NCBI RefSeq assembly: GCF_011682175.1
Contig: NZ_WHJG01000032.1
Span: 27,892 to 91,891 of the forward strand
Source: Massilia frigida
GTDB lineage: Bacteria > Pseudomonadota > Gammaproteobacteria > Burkholderiales > Burkholderiaceae_D
DNA length: 64,000 nucleotides
Reading direction: 5' to 3'
Under the pieces are notes generated by a model. It was not told the DNA's origin, made no database searches, and saw only the letters and a list, made by a program, of their open reading frames with translations. Positions 1 through 8,582 of the stretch are shown in pieces (the first letter of the stretch is position 1; each line of letters opens with the position of its first letter). The translations under genes were made by a program, and so were the position numbers.

Positions 1-445
1 CGCTGCACCTGCTGGGGGACGATCCGTTCCTGGTGCTGTCGGCCGACATCTACTGCCCCTACTTCGATTTTGCGCAGGTGGCCGACGTGCTGGTTGACGA
101 AGACATGTGGGGCAATCCTTACCCGCTTGACAAGCGCGACGCCTGCTGGATCTACCTGACGCCGAACCCCTTCCACAATCCGCAGGGCGACTTCGGCCTG
201 ACCATGTACCAGGTGGCCAACGACGGCGACACCAAGTGGAATTTCTCGAACATCGGCGTGTACCGGGCGGAGATGTTCAAGGCCATCGCGCCGGGCACGC
301 ATGCGCGCCTGGGCACCCTGATCCGCCAGTACGCGGACCTGGGCCAGGTGGGCGGCGAAATCTACGAAGGCGACTGGGTCAACGTCGGCACGGTGGCGCA
401 GCTCGAAGAGCTCAACGCACCGCTGGGCGCGCGCAAGGCGGCACC

Positions 446-449
<4 letters not shown>
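1..449 (+). CDS. murU: MurU-like nucleotidyltransferase, C-terminal part (5' truncated by window)
   Basis: The frame is open from base 3 to the TGA at 447-449, giving 149 codons; the start lies upstream of the window. The visible part begins just before the metal-binding Asp of the NTP-transferase fold (LSADIYCPYFDF) and ends with WVNVGTVAQLEEL, a typical C-terminal signature of MurNAc-1-phosphate uridylyltransferase and related sugar-1-phosphate nucleotidyltransferases. In the MurU family the enzyme makes UDP-MurNAc from recycled cell-wall sugar in the cytoplasm. The N-terminal nucleotide-binding GxGTR loop is outside the window, so the exact substrate is an inference. The stop overlaps the pepP start as ATGA, so the genes are probably translationally coupled. 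A glucose-1-phosphate or mannose-1-phosphate nucleotidyltransferase is the main alternative. Confidence 0.75.
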
Positions 450-1779
<1,330 letters not shown>

Positions 1780-1780
<1 letters not shown>

Positions 1781-2928
1781 TGGACAACACACAAACAACG
1801 TTCGATGTGGCGATCTGCGGTGCCGGCCCGGTCGGCATGGCACTGGCCGCCCTGCTGGCGCGGCGCGGCATGGATAGCGCGCGGATTGCCCTGATCGACG
1901 CCAAGGCGCTGGGTACGGCAATGAGCGACCCGCGCTCGATCGCGCTGTCGTATGGCAGCCGCCTGCTGCTGGAAGAGATCGGCGCCTGGCCGCTGCCGGC
2001 CAGCGCCATCCACCAGGTCCATGTATCGCGCCGCGGCCACTTCGGGCGCAGCCTGATCGACCGCGGCGAGCATGGCGTGGAGGCACTCGGTTACGTGGCG
2101 CGCTACGGCGACCTGGTGTCGGCCCTGTCGGCGGCGTGCGAGCGCGCCGGCGTGGTGGCGATGCGGCCGGCGCGCGTGGCCGGCCATGCGGAGCGTGCCG
2201 ATGGCGTCGGACTGACCTTGGACGACGGCCGCGCGCTGGATGCGGCGGTGGTGGTGCAGGCCGAGGGCGGCGTGTTCGGCGAGCAGGATGCCAGGTCGCG
2301 CACGCACGACTACCGGCAGACGGCGGTGATTGCGCGCGTCAGCGCCAGCGCGCCGCTTGCGCATCGCGCGTACGAGCGCTTTACCGGCGAAGGGCCGCTG
2401 GCGCTGCTGCCGCAGGACGGCGCCGATGGCCATCAGTATGCGCTGGTGTGGTGCGTGCGGCCGGAGCGCGCGCAGGCATTGCTGGCGCTCGATGACGCGG
2501 CTTTCCTGGCGCAGCTGGGCGAGGCGTTCGGGCAGCGCCTGGGACGGTTTACCGCAACTGGCGCGCGCAGTGCCTATCCGCTCGGGCTCAATGCCGAACC
2601 GGCTGCCACCAAGCGTACGGTGGCGATCGGGAATGCGGCGCAGACCTTGCACCCGGTGGCGGGACAGGGATTGAACCTGGGGCTGCGCGATGCGGCCGTG
2701 CTGGCGCGGCTGCTGGTACGCGAGGCGGGGCCGGCGGCCGTGAGCGCGTTCGCCAGCGAGCGGCAGAGCGACCGCAAGCTGGTGGTGGAGCTGACCGATA
2801 GCATGGCGCGCGCGTTCGCGCATGAGGGGCCGGGGCAGGCCCTGCTGGGATTGTCGCTTGGCTTGCTCGACACATTCAACCCGGCCAAGAATTTGCTGGG
2901 TGAATGGATGATGTTCGGACGGCGCTGA
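1780..2928 (+). CDS. ubiH: UbiH/VisC-family FAD-dependent ubiquinone hydroxylase
   Basis: A 382-residue flavoprotein monooxygenase of the UbiH/UbiF/VisC/COQ6 family, which hydroxylates the ring of polyprenylphenol intermediates in ubiquinone synthesis at the inner membrane. The FAD-binding GxGxxG loop is G14-A-G-P-V-G19. A second nucleotide-contact motif lies near the C-terminal third, GNAAQTLHPVAGQGLNLGLRDA-like (quoted in pieces: GNAAQTLHPVAG, then QGLNLGLRDA), which is characteristic of the family. The ATG shares its A with the TGA of pepP, so the two are co-translated. Which ring position is hydroxylated (UbiH versus UbiF or UbiI) cannot be settled from sequence alone; the pepP linkage favours UbiH. 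Confidence 0.88.
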
Positions 2929-2937
2929 TAGCGTCGT

Positions 2938-4605
2938 TTAAAACTCTTCCCAATCCTCGGCCGGCGTGGCGCTGCCCAGCTGCTTTTTCACCGGCGCGCG
3001 CCCCACCGGCTTGGACGCGCTGCGCGCCGCCATTTGCCGTGGCGCCGATGCCACCGCGGTGCCGGCATTGAGCTTGAACACGCTGACCACGGCGGCCAGC
3101 TGGCGCGCCTGGTCCTGCATCGCTTCGGACGCCGCCGCAGCCTCTTCCACCAGCGCCGCGTTCTGCTGCGTCACCTGGTCCATCTGCGTGAGCGCCTGGT
3201 TGATCTGCTCGATCCCCAGGGTCTGCTCCTGGCTGGCCGCCGCGATGTCGCCCATGATATCGGTCACCCGGCGGATGCTCTGGACGATATCGTCCATCGT
3301 GCTGCCCGCGTCGTTTACCAGTTTGCTGCCCGCCTCGACCTGCTCGACCGAGCTGCCGATCAAGCCCTTGATCTCCTTGGCCGCCTGGGCCGAGCGCTGC
3401 GCCAGGTTGCGCACCTCGCTCGCCACCACCGCGAACCCGCGTCCCTGCTCGCCCGCGCGCGCCGCTTCCACCGCCGCGTTCAGGGCCAGGATATTGGTCT
3501 GGAACGCGATCCCGTCGATCACGCCGATGATGTCGACGATCTTGTTGCTGGCCTCATTGATGCGGCCCATCGTATCGACCACGTTGCCGATCACGTTACC
3601 GCCCTTGGTAGCCACGTCCGATGCCGTCGCGGCCAGGGTGCTGGCCTGGCGCGCGTTGTCGGCGCTCTGCTTGACGGTGGACGTCAGTTCTTCCATCGAC
3701 GATGCGGTTTCCTCCAGCGAGCTGGCTTGCTCCTCGGTGCGGCTCGACAGGTCCTGGTTGCCGGCCGCGATTTCGGACGAGGCGACGGAAATCGTATCGG
3801 TGCCCTGGCGCACCTGGCGCACCACGTCGACCAGGCTGTCGTTCATTTTTTGCAGCGCCGTGAGCAGCTGGCCGATTTCGTCGTTCGATTCGATCTTGAC
3901 GGTGCCGGTCAGATTGCCGCCGGCGATGCTGTTGGCAAAGCGCAGCGCCTCGGCGATCGAGCGCGAGATGCCGCGAATGAGCGCGGCGCCGATCAGCAGG
4001 CCGAGTGCGGCGCTAACGACAATCAGGCCGATGGCGAGCGCGCGCGCCGTCTCGAAACGCGCCGTGGCTTCCTGGTACTCGGACTTGCCGACGCCGAGCT
4101 GGTACTTGATCAGCGCGTTCATGTTCTCGCGCACCGGCTGGAAGGCCTGGGTCAGCGCGCCGTTCACCAGGGCGACAGCGGCTGGCGCGTCCTTGGCGCG
4201 AAACGCGGCCAGGGTCGGCTTGATTCCCTGCGCCACGAACGCTTCCCGGCTGGCCACGAACTTGGCCGCGATGATTTTTTCTTCGGCGGTCAGATAGGTC
4301 TGCATATATTCGCCCCACACGGTGGTGACGACCTTCACGCGCTGCTCGACCTCGTCGGCCACCGCACCCAGGCCGGCCGGGTCGGCGCTGACCGCTTTCG
4401 ACAGGGCGGTCTGGTTTTGCTGGATCTCGGTCAGCACTTCGGCCAGCATGCCCACCGCCACCAGGCGGTCTTCGTACACCGTCTTGAGCGAGGCGTTGGT
4501 CACGCTCAGGTTGCGCAAGCCGAGCAAGCCAATGAGCAGGGAAATCACACTGAGCACCGTGATGACGAAAATGAGGCGGGCCTTGATCGTCAGGTTCTTG
4601 AACAT
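2938..4605 (-). CDS. Methyl-accepting chemotaxis protein (4HB-type sensor)
   Basis: A 555-residue inner-membrane chemoreceptor. A short cytoplasmic N-terminus (MFKNLTIKAR) is followed by TM1 (about 11-32), a periplasmic four-helix-bundle-type sensor domain (about 33-186), TM2 (about 187-211), a HAMP domain and the long coiled-coil signalling domain with the conserved hairpin tip (IDGIAFQTNILALNAAVEAA). The C-terminus ends in DWEEF, matching the aromatic pentapeptide that tethers CheR and CheB, so it is probably a full-length high-abundance-type receptor. I chose the ATG at 4605 because MFKNL is the usual family start and AAAGG lies about 9 bases upstream; the frame is open to 4737. The ligand cannot be inferred. 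No che or flagellar genes are adjacent. Confidence 0.93.
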   Translation of the reverse strand: MFKNLTIKARLIFVITVLSVISLLIGLLGLRNLSVTNASLKTVYEDRLVAVGMLAEVLTEIQQNQTALSKAVSADPAGLGAVADEVEQRVKVVTTVWGEYMQTYLTAEEKIIAAKFVASREAFVAQGIKPTLAAFRAKDAPAAVALVNGALTQAFQPVRENMNALIKYQLGVGKSEYQEATARFETARALAIGLIVVSAALGLLIGAALIRGISRSIAEALRFANSIAGGNLTGTVKIESNDEIGQLLTALQKMNDSLVDVVRQVRQGTDTISVASSEIAAGNQDLSSRTEEQASSLEETASSMEELTSTVKQSADNARQASTLAATASDVATKGGNVIGNVVDTMGRINEASNKIVDIIGVIDGIAFQTNILALNAAVEAARAGEQGRGFAVVASEVRNLAQRSAQAAKEIKGLIGSSVEQVEAGSKLVNDAGSTMDDIVQSIRRVTDIMGDIAAASQEQTLGIEQINQALTQMDQVTQQNAALVEEAAAASEAMQDQARQLAAVVSVFKLNAGTAVASAPRQMAARSASKPVGRAPVKKQLGSATPAEDWEEF

Positions 4606-4684
4606 GGTCGGTGACCTTTCAGCGTGCGATTGTGGGAGCCAGATGGGCATGGCGGGGCGCGCCATGAAAGCCTGTCCTCCAAGA

Positions 4685-4713
4685 AATATACCTAACTTGG
4701 GTGGCGAGTTAAA
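4685..4713 (-). promoter_or_regulatory. Sigma70-like promoter for the chemoreceptor gene
   Basis: Read on the minus strand, TTTAAC (4713-4708) and TATATT (4690-4685) are separated by 17 bases, about 80 bases upstream of the MCP start. This matches housekeeping -35/-10 hexamers better than a flagellar sigma28 (TAAA/GCCGATAA) element, which I looked for and did not see. Confidence 0.5.
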
Positions 4714-5193
4714 TGGCGCATTATCAACATGGAACAAATTCAGCGTCGCGTGTGTTTGCGATGCGACAAGCGCAACGGCGATGTTGTGTGCTCGTTATTG
4801 TCGATGCGGCCACGCGCCCGCCAGTGGCAACTGCCGGGCACGATCGATGGCGTTGGGTGGCAAGGCGCCTCGCGCCCACGGTTTTGGCGTGTACGGACGT
4901 GGAAAGAAGTCGTCCGGCGGTTCACTGGCCTCTAGGCGGCACGACGGCACGCGTGTTGACGGAATGAAGTCGCTGCGGGGGCAGAAGAGACGATCGTCGC
5001 GCCTGCGTGCAAGCAGGCGGCATGACGATCAGTATGGATGGCGTGGGTGCGCCTTGAAAGAGGCACCCACGCGCCGGGCTGAGAACTTGCAGGGCGAAAA
5101 CCGGGGCCCCATCGCGTCGGCGCGCAACGACCGGCCTGGCAATTGCCAGGGGCGCGCGACTGGTGGATAAGGCTGGTTGAGGCCCCTGTACGG
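4714..5193. other. Gene-free spacer with two strong hairpins
   Basis: No credible reading frame: the open frames here have arginine-rich shadow composition and no family signature. Two inverted repeats stand out. The first is a two-tier stem: GATCGTC (4992-4998) pairs with GACGATC (5024-5030), and inside it CGCCTGC (5000-5006) pairs with GCAGGCG (5013-5019). The second is a perfect 10-base stem, GCGTGGGTGC (5041-5050) with GCACCCACGC (5063-5072). Neither is followed by a T-run on either strand, so they are not standard intrinsic terminators. They lie downstream of the truncated gene at 5194-5410. Confidence 0.6.
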
Positions 5194-5410
5194 CTATCGG
5201 TTGCCGGCGTTCGCCGGAGCGTCCTTGGTGCGGGCGGCCGGATCCGTTGCGCCGGAAGTGGCCTTGTCCGTTGTTGCCGGTGCCTTGAGTTTGAAGGTGT
5301 CACCGGCGTTTTCGGTCCCGTGGGATTTGGGCCGCTTGGCGGGTTTGCCGTCCTTGGTTGGCGCCGCAGGCTTTTCCAGGACCATCTTCTTGTTCGGATC
5401 AAATTTAAAA
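5194..5410 (-). pseudogene. C-terminal remnant of an unknown gene cut by the IS66 element
   Basis: On the minus strand an open frame enters from the insertion sequence boundary and runs to a TGA-type stop at 5194, encoding about 72 residues beginning FKFDPNKKMVLEK. The composition is rich in Lys, Ala, Pro and Thr, looks like a natural low-complexity tail, and the frame is stopped immediately inside the IS terminal repeat (TAG at 5418-5416). The rest of the gene is not found on the far side of the IS, where a different gene ends 6 bases from the element. I therefore read it as a remnant left by insertion plus deletion. An internal ATG at 5385 could start a 63-residue peptide, but I see no ribosome binding site. 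The family was not recognised. Confidence 0.5.
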
Positions 5411-5425
5411 GGTAACTATTCAGCC
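5411..5425 (+). repeat. Left terminal inverted repeat of the IS66 element
   Basis: GGTAACTATTCAGCC, identical to the complement of 6896-6910. Beyond these 15 bases the two ends diverge. Confidence 0.88.
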
Positions 5426-5483
5426 TGAGCGAGCGCTGCGATAGGCAGTTGTAAACTGCTCTGAAATCCCGCATGATGTCGCC

Positions 5484-6905
5484 ATGCCACCGAAACCGCC
5501 ACGCCCAGCCACGACCCAATTGTCCCACGAGGACAAGGACCGTCTCATCGAAATGCTGTTTGCCAGGATGGAAGCGCTCGAGGCGAAGTTAGGGATGAAC
5601 AGCGAGAATTCGAGCAAGCCGCCGTCATCGGACGGACTTGGCAAGAAACCGAAGACGAGCTCGTTGCGCGGCAAGTCCGACAAGGCCGTTGGTGGGCAGA
5701 CGGGCCACAAAGGAAAGACGCTCAAGCGCGTTGCCGATCCCACCGGAGTGCAGGACCATCGCCCACCGCCGCAGTGTAGCCACTGCCACAGCACCCTGGC
5801 CGTAGATCAGGCACAGGTATTGGAACGCCGCCAGGTATTCGACGTGCCAACGATGTGCTTCGAGGTGATCGAACACCGGACATACTCCGTCGTGTGCACG
5901 TGCGGCCAGCGCCACGACAGCGCCTTTCCCGCTGCGGTGAGCGAGTTCGTCCAGTACGGCCCGCGCGTTCGTGCACTGGGCGTGCATCTGACCCAAGGAC
6001 AGATGCTGCCCTATGCCCGCGCGGCCGGGTTGATCAGCGAAATGACCGGCCTGTCGGTGTCGCCGGCTACGCTGTATGGCTGGGTTGAGGACGCCAGGCT
6101 GGCTTTGCAGGGAACGGCAGATCAAATTGCCCAGCAACTGCACCATGCTCCCGTCTTGTGCGCCGACGAGTCGGGCTTGCGCGTCGCCGGTCAATTGCAC
6201 TGGATGCACGTGGCCGCCACAGCCGATCTGACCTGGTACGGGATGCACGCCAAGCGTGGTCTGGAGGCCATCAACGCGCATGGCATTCTGCCTAAACGGA
6301 TTGGCGTTCTGGTGCACGATTGCTGGGCTCCTTACTGGAAACTCGACGATGGCATGCATGCCTTGTGCAATGCCCATCTGCTGCGCGAGCTGGTCTACAT
6401 TCACGAATTGACCGGACAAACCTGGCCGGTCGCCATGACGGAACTGCTGCTCAATGCCCAGCGGCTTACCGGGGCAGCACGGCGCCAGGAGCGAACAATT
6501 GACGCCGATGGCATCGCCGCCTTCAGCACCGTCTACCACGCCATCGTGGCTGAGGGCGAGCAACTCAACCCACGCAAGCAAGCTGACGGGCAATCCGGCC
6601 GCTGCAAGCAGTCTGACGCCCACAACCTATTGCGCCGATTTCGACTCCATGCCGACGCCATCCTGCGCTTCATCGCCGATCCGTCCGTACCTTTCTCGAA
6701 CAATATCGCGGAGCGTGCCGTCCGCATGCCGAAGGTCAAACAGAAGATCTCTGGGTGTTTCCGCACGATCACCGGAGCCGAGAATTTCTGCGTCATCCGC
6801 TCTTGCCTCGACACGTTCCGCAAGCAGGGCCAGAGCATGCTGGAAGTGCTACGCCGCGCGTTTATCGGCAATCCAATTTTGCTACGCCGCGTAGTGGCTG
6901 AATAG
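5484..6905 (+). CDS. IS66-family transposase
   Basis: A 473-residue DDE transposase. The N-terminus has a leucine-zipper-like helix and the NSENSSKPPSSDG segment typical of the IS66 N-terminal domain, followed by a zinc-finger-like CSHCHSTL region and a CTCGQ motif, then the catalytic core. Likely catalytic acids are Asp in CADESGLRV, Asp in VHDCWAPYW and Glu in SNNIAERAVRM, followed by the conserved KQKISGCFRT segment. No frameshift or premature stop is visible, so it looks functional. The TAG stop (6903-6905) lies inside the right terminal repeat. Confidence 0.95.
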   Translation: MPPKPPRPATTQLSHEDKDRLIEMLFARMEALEAKLGMNSENSSKPPSSDGLGKKPKTSSLRGKSDKAVGGQTGHKGKTLKRVADPTGVQDHRPPPQCSHCHSTLAVDQAQVLERRQVFDVPTMCFEVIEHRTYSVVCTCGQRHDSAFPAAVSEFVQYGPRVRALGVHLTQGQMLPYARAAGLISEMTGLSVSPATLYGWVEDARLALQGTADQIAQQLHHAPVLCADESGLRVAGQLHWMHVAATADLTWYGMHAKRGLEAINAHGILPKRIGVLVHDCWAPYWKLDDGMHALCNAHLLRELVYIHELTGQTWPVAMTELLLNAQRLTGAARRQERTIDADGIAAFSTVYHAIVAEGEQLNPRKQADGQSGRCKQSDAHNLLRRFRLHADAILRFIADPSVPFSNNIAERAVRMPKVKQKISGCFRTITGAENFCVIRSCLDTFRKQGQSMLEVLRRAFIGNPILLRRVVAE

Positions 6906-6910
6906 TTACC
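6896..6910 (-). repeat. Right terminal inverted repeat of the IS66 element
   Basis: GGCTGAATAGTTACC on the plus strand, exact complement of the left end. It contains the transposase stop codon. Confidence 0.88.
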
Positions 6911-6915
6911 TCGCG

Positions 6916-7545
6916 TTAAAACAACAACGCGCTATTCGATTGCGAGGAAACCACCGGTGCCTGCTCACCCGGCAAACCAGGGGCATAGGCCATGCGCCGC
7001 GCGCTGCCACTTTCCCTGCGCGCCCGGACCCCACGGCTCGCGGCTGCCACGGCTGGCGGCTGATTGAGCACGATGCGCGCTGACGCAGCGCTACCGTTTC
7101 CACCTGCGGCAACCACTTTCAGGACATACCCCAGCCGGAATCCGCTGATGAAATTGCCCGAGTAATAGCAGCTAAATGCCGCACGCAAGGCATCCTGCTG
7201 GCTGCGGCCTGTTTTGCCCGCCCGCTGATAGCATTCCGCAAGGATTGCGCTTCCCGCACTCAAGTTCCGGCATGGATCGAATGCGGTGGCCAGTGTCAGC
7301 CCGTACTTGGCCAGATTGCGCTTGTTTACCTGCGCCAGGCCCATGCTGAAGTTATAGCCATTCTTTTCAAGCCACTGCGCCGTGGCCAGCGCTTCGCCGC
7401 TATTGCGCGGCTGGCGTTCGAGCCGCGCGCCGACCACACCGATGGCATACGGATTAAACGAGGACTCGACACGGACAATCCGCTGCATCGTGTCGACATG
7501 AACACCCGGCGCACACTGTTGCGCGAGAAACACAAAATCGATCAT
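6916..7545 (-). CDS. VirB1-like lytic transglycosylase (orphan)
   Basis: About 209 residues from the ATG at 7545 (MIDFVFLAQQCAPGV); the frame extends to an ATG at 7632, so a longer N-terminus is possible. The lysozyme-like SLT fold is clear: catalytic Glu in IVRVESSFNPYAIGVV, the substrate-groove motif NFSMGLAQVNKRN, and a downstream CYYSGNF. This spacing is that of VirB1 and conjugal-transfer transglycosylases, which open peptidoglycan for type IV secretion assembly. No cleavable signal peptide is obvious from the shorter start. No other virB/tra gene follows; the IS66 element begins 6 bases past the stop, so downstream partners were probably lost. The C-terminal about 60 residues are Arg/Ala/Ser-rich and may be disordered. 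Confidence 0.8.
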   Translation of the reverse strand: MIDFVFLAQQCAPGVHVDTMQRIVRVESSFNPYAIGVVGARLERQPRNSGEALATAQWLEKNGYNFSMGLAQVNKRNLAKYGLTLATAFDPCRNLSAGSAILAECYQRAGKTGRSQQDALRAAFSCYYSGNFISGFRLGYVLKVVAAGGNGSAASARIVLNQPPAVAAASRGVRARRESGSARRMAYAPGLPGEQAPVVSSQSNSALLF

Positions 7546-7939
7546 TCGCCCATCCGCCTGTTTGACACCACTGTTGTGATCCGCGTCATTCGACCGTACG
7601 GACAAACGTTGAATACTCTCCAAATTACGCAAAGAACTGCATTTTTCGCCCGATCATGTTGTCGAAATGAAACATTGCCGCAACAATGTCACAAATAATC
7701 ATTTAGTGAGCAGAAAATATTTTATTTATCTTATTGTCAACTTACCCATGCATATTGTCAACTTATTTTGTGTAAAAACGTTGAACCTATGCAACATCAA
7801 ACCCTCCCGCCCAGCGCCGCTGCACTCTGCCAAGGGCGGCGCTAATGTTCCGGAAGAGCAAATTCATGCGATACTTCTTTTGCAATATTTACTGCGTCCA
7901 TCGTGGCGCTACGCCCTATTCTACCCACAAAAAAACGCC
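7546..7939. other. AT-rich divergent control region between virB1-like and nuc-like genes
   Basis: No gene is supported here although a frame is open in phase with the downstream gene from 7667. The stretch is much richer in A+T than its surroundings. It contains an inverted repeat ACATTG (7672-7677) / CAATGT (7684-7689) and the 13-base direct repeat described separately. It must carry the promoters of both divergent genes, but I cannot assign -35/-10 boxes with confidence. Confidence 0.5.
7732..7765 (+). repeat. Two direct copies of TATTGTCAACTTA, 21-bp period
   Basis: Identical 13-mers at 7732-7744 and 7753-7765. The start-to-start distance of 21 bases is two helical turns, placing both on one face of the DNA, as expected for tandem operator half-sites or iterons. 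They lie about 175 bases upstream of the nuc-like start. Confidence 0.6.
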
Positions 7940-8512
7940 ATGAAAAAATTTCACAGAAGAATTATTGGATTCGGTTTCGCAATTGGATGCGTAGCAACAT
8001 CGCCCGCCCTCGCGGAGCGGGTCCAGCTCAGCGGCGAGTCTTCGGGAGCCGATGTGTTGTTTTCCACGCAGGACGACATCGCCCTCTATTTGGTTGACTT
8101 TATCAACAAAGCACAGCGCCGCGTGTGGGTCTCCGCCAACGAGTTCACCCTGCCGGAGGTAGCGCAAGCCATCATCCAGGCCAAGGTGCGCGGGCTCGAT
8201 GTGCGCGTCCTGCTCGACGCGTCCCAGACCGGTCCGGACAAGAACAACGCCGCCGCGCGCTTTCGCGCCGGTGGCATTACCCCGCTGGTTCATTCACGCA
8301 ACCGCGGCATGCATCAGAATTTCGTGATCTGCGACGACGACCGGGTCGCCTTCGGCAGCGCCGGCTTCACGGCAGCGGCCATGCAGAAGGCGCGCCCGGG
8401 CACGCCGTCCAAAAAGACCGCGGATAACTTCAATCTGTTTGTCGGCGTGCCAGCATTGGCCAAGCAATACGTGGCCGAGTTCGAGCGCCTGAGCTTGGAA
8501 TCGGCGCGCTAG
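7940..8512 (+). CDS. Nuc-like phospholipase D family protein with degenerate HKD motif
   Basis: 190 residues, the size of the Nuc/single-domain PLD endonucleases. A signal peptide is visible (MKKFHRRIIGFGFAIG... ending SPALA, about residue 25), so the product should be periplasmic. The fold signature is clear, with FINKAQRRVWVSANEF and VRGLDVRVLLDAS before the active-site region MHQNFVICDDDRVAFGSAGFT. The HxK(x)4D motif reads H125-Q-N127-FVIC-D132, so the catalytic Lys is Asn. Nuc-type enzymes dimerise to join two HKD motifs, so activity is doubtful unless the change is tolerated. ATG at 7940 is chosen because it gives the signal peptide. Nuc genes occur beside conjugation genes (pKM101), which fits the neighbouring virB1-like gene. 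Confidence 0.8.
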   Translation: MKKFHRRIIGFGFAIGCVATSPALAERVQLSGESSGADVLFSTQDDIALYLVDFINKAQRRVWVSANEFTLPEVAQAIIQAKVRGLDVRVLLDASQTGPDKNNAAARFRAGGITPLVHSRNRGMHQNFVICDDDRVAFGSAGFTAAAMQKARPGTPSKKTADNFNLFVGVPALAKQYVAEFERLSLESAR

Positions 8513-8525
8513 GACGCCCGGGACG

Positions 8526-8565
8526 AAAAAAAAACGCGCCAGCCTCATCGGGTGGCGCGTTTTTT
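8526..8565. terminator. Bidirectional intrinsic terminator between nuc-like gene and pntB
   Basis: A-run, then ACGCGCCA (8534-8541), an 11-base loop, TGGCGCGT (8553-8560) and five more T. It sits between convergent genes and has the A-run/T-run form that works in both directions. Confidence 0.85.
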
Positions 8566-8582
8566 GCTTGGCGCAGCCGGTA

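Larger units (their letters stand above)
5411..6910 (+). mobile_element. IS66-family insertion sequence, complete, 1500 bp
   Basis: The ends are 15-base perfect terminal inverted repeats, GGTAACTATTCAGCC at 5411-5425 and its complement at 6896-6910. The single gene inside is an IS66-type transposase; no tnpA/tnpB accessory genes are present, as in the single-ORF branch of the family. IS66 elements normally make 8-bp target duplications, but the flanks (AAATTTAAAA on the left, TCGCGTTAAA on the right) do not match, so the insertion was followed by a rearrangement or arose by recombination between two copies. Confidence 0.9.

Noticed and set aside
2966..4614. Long plus-strand frames opposite the chemoreceptor gene
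   Set aside because: Anti-sense shadows of GC-rich coding DNA; the minus-strand frame has complete chemoreceptor domains.
4606..4740. Flagellar sigma28 promoter for the chemoreceptor
   Set aside because: No TAAA-N15-GCCGATAA match; a sigma70-like pair with 17-bp spacing fits better.
4740..4967. Small frames in the 4714-5193 spacer
   Set aside because: No ribosome binding site, no family resemblance, Arg/Trp-rich random composition.
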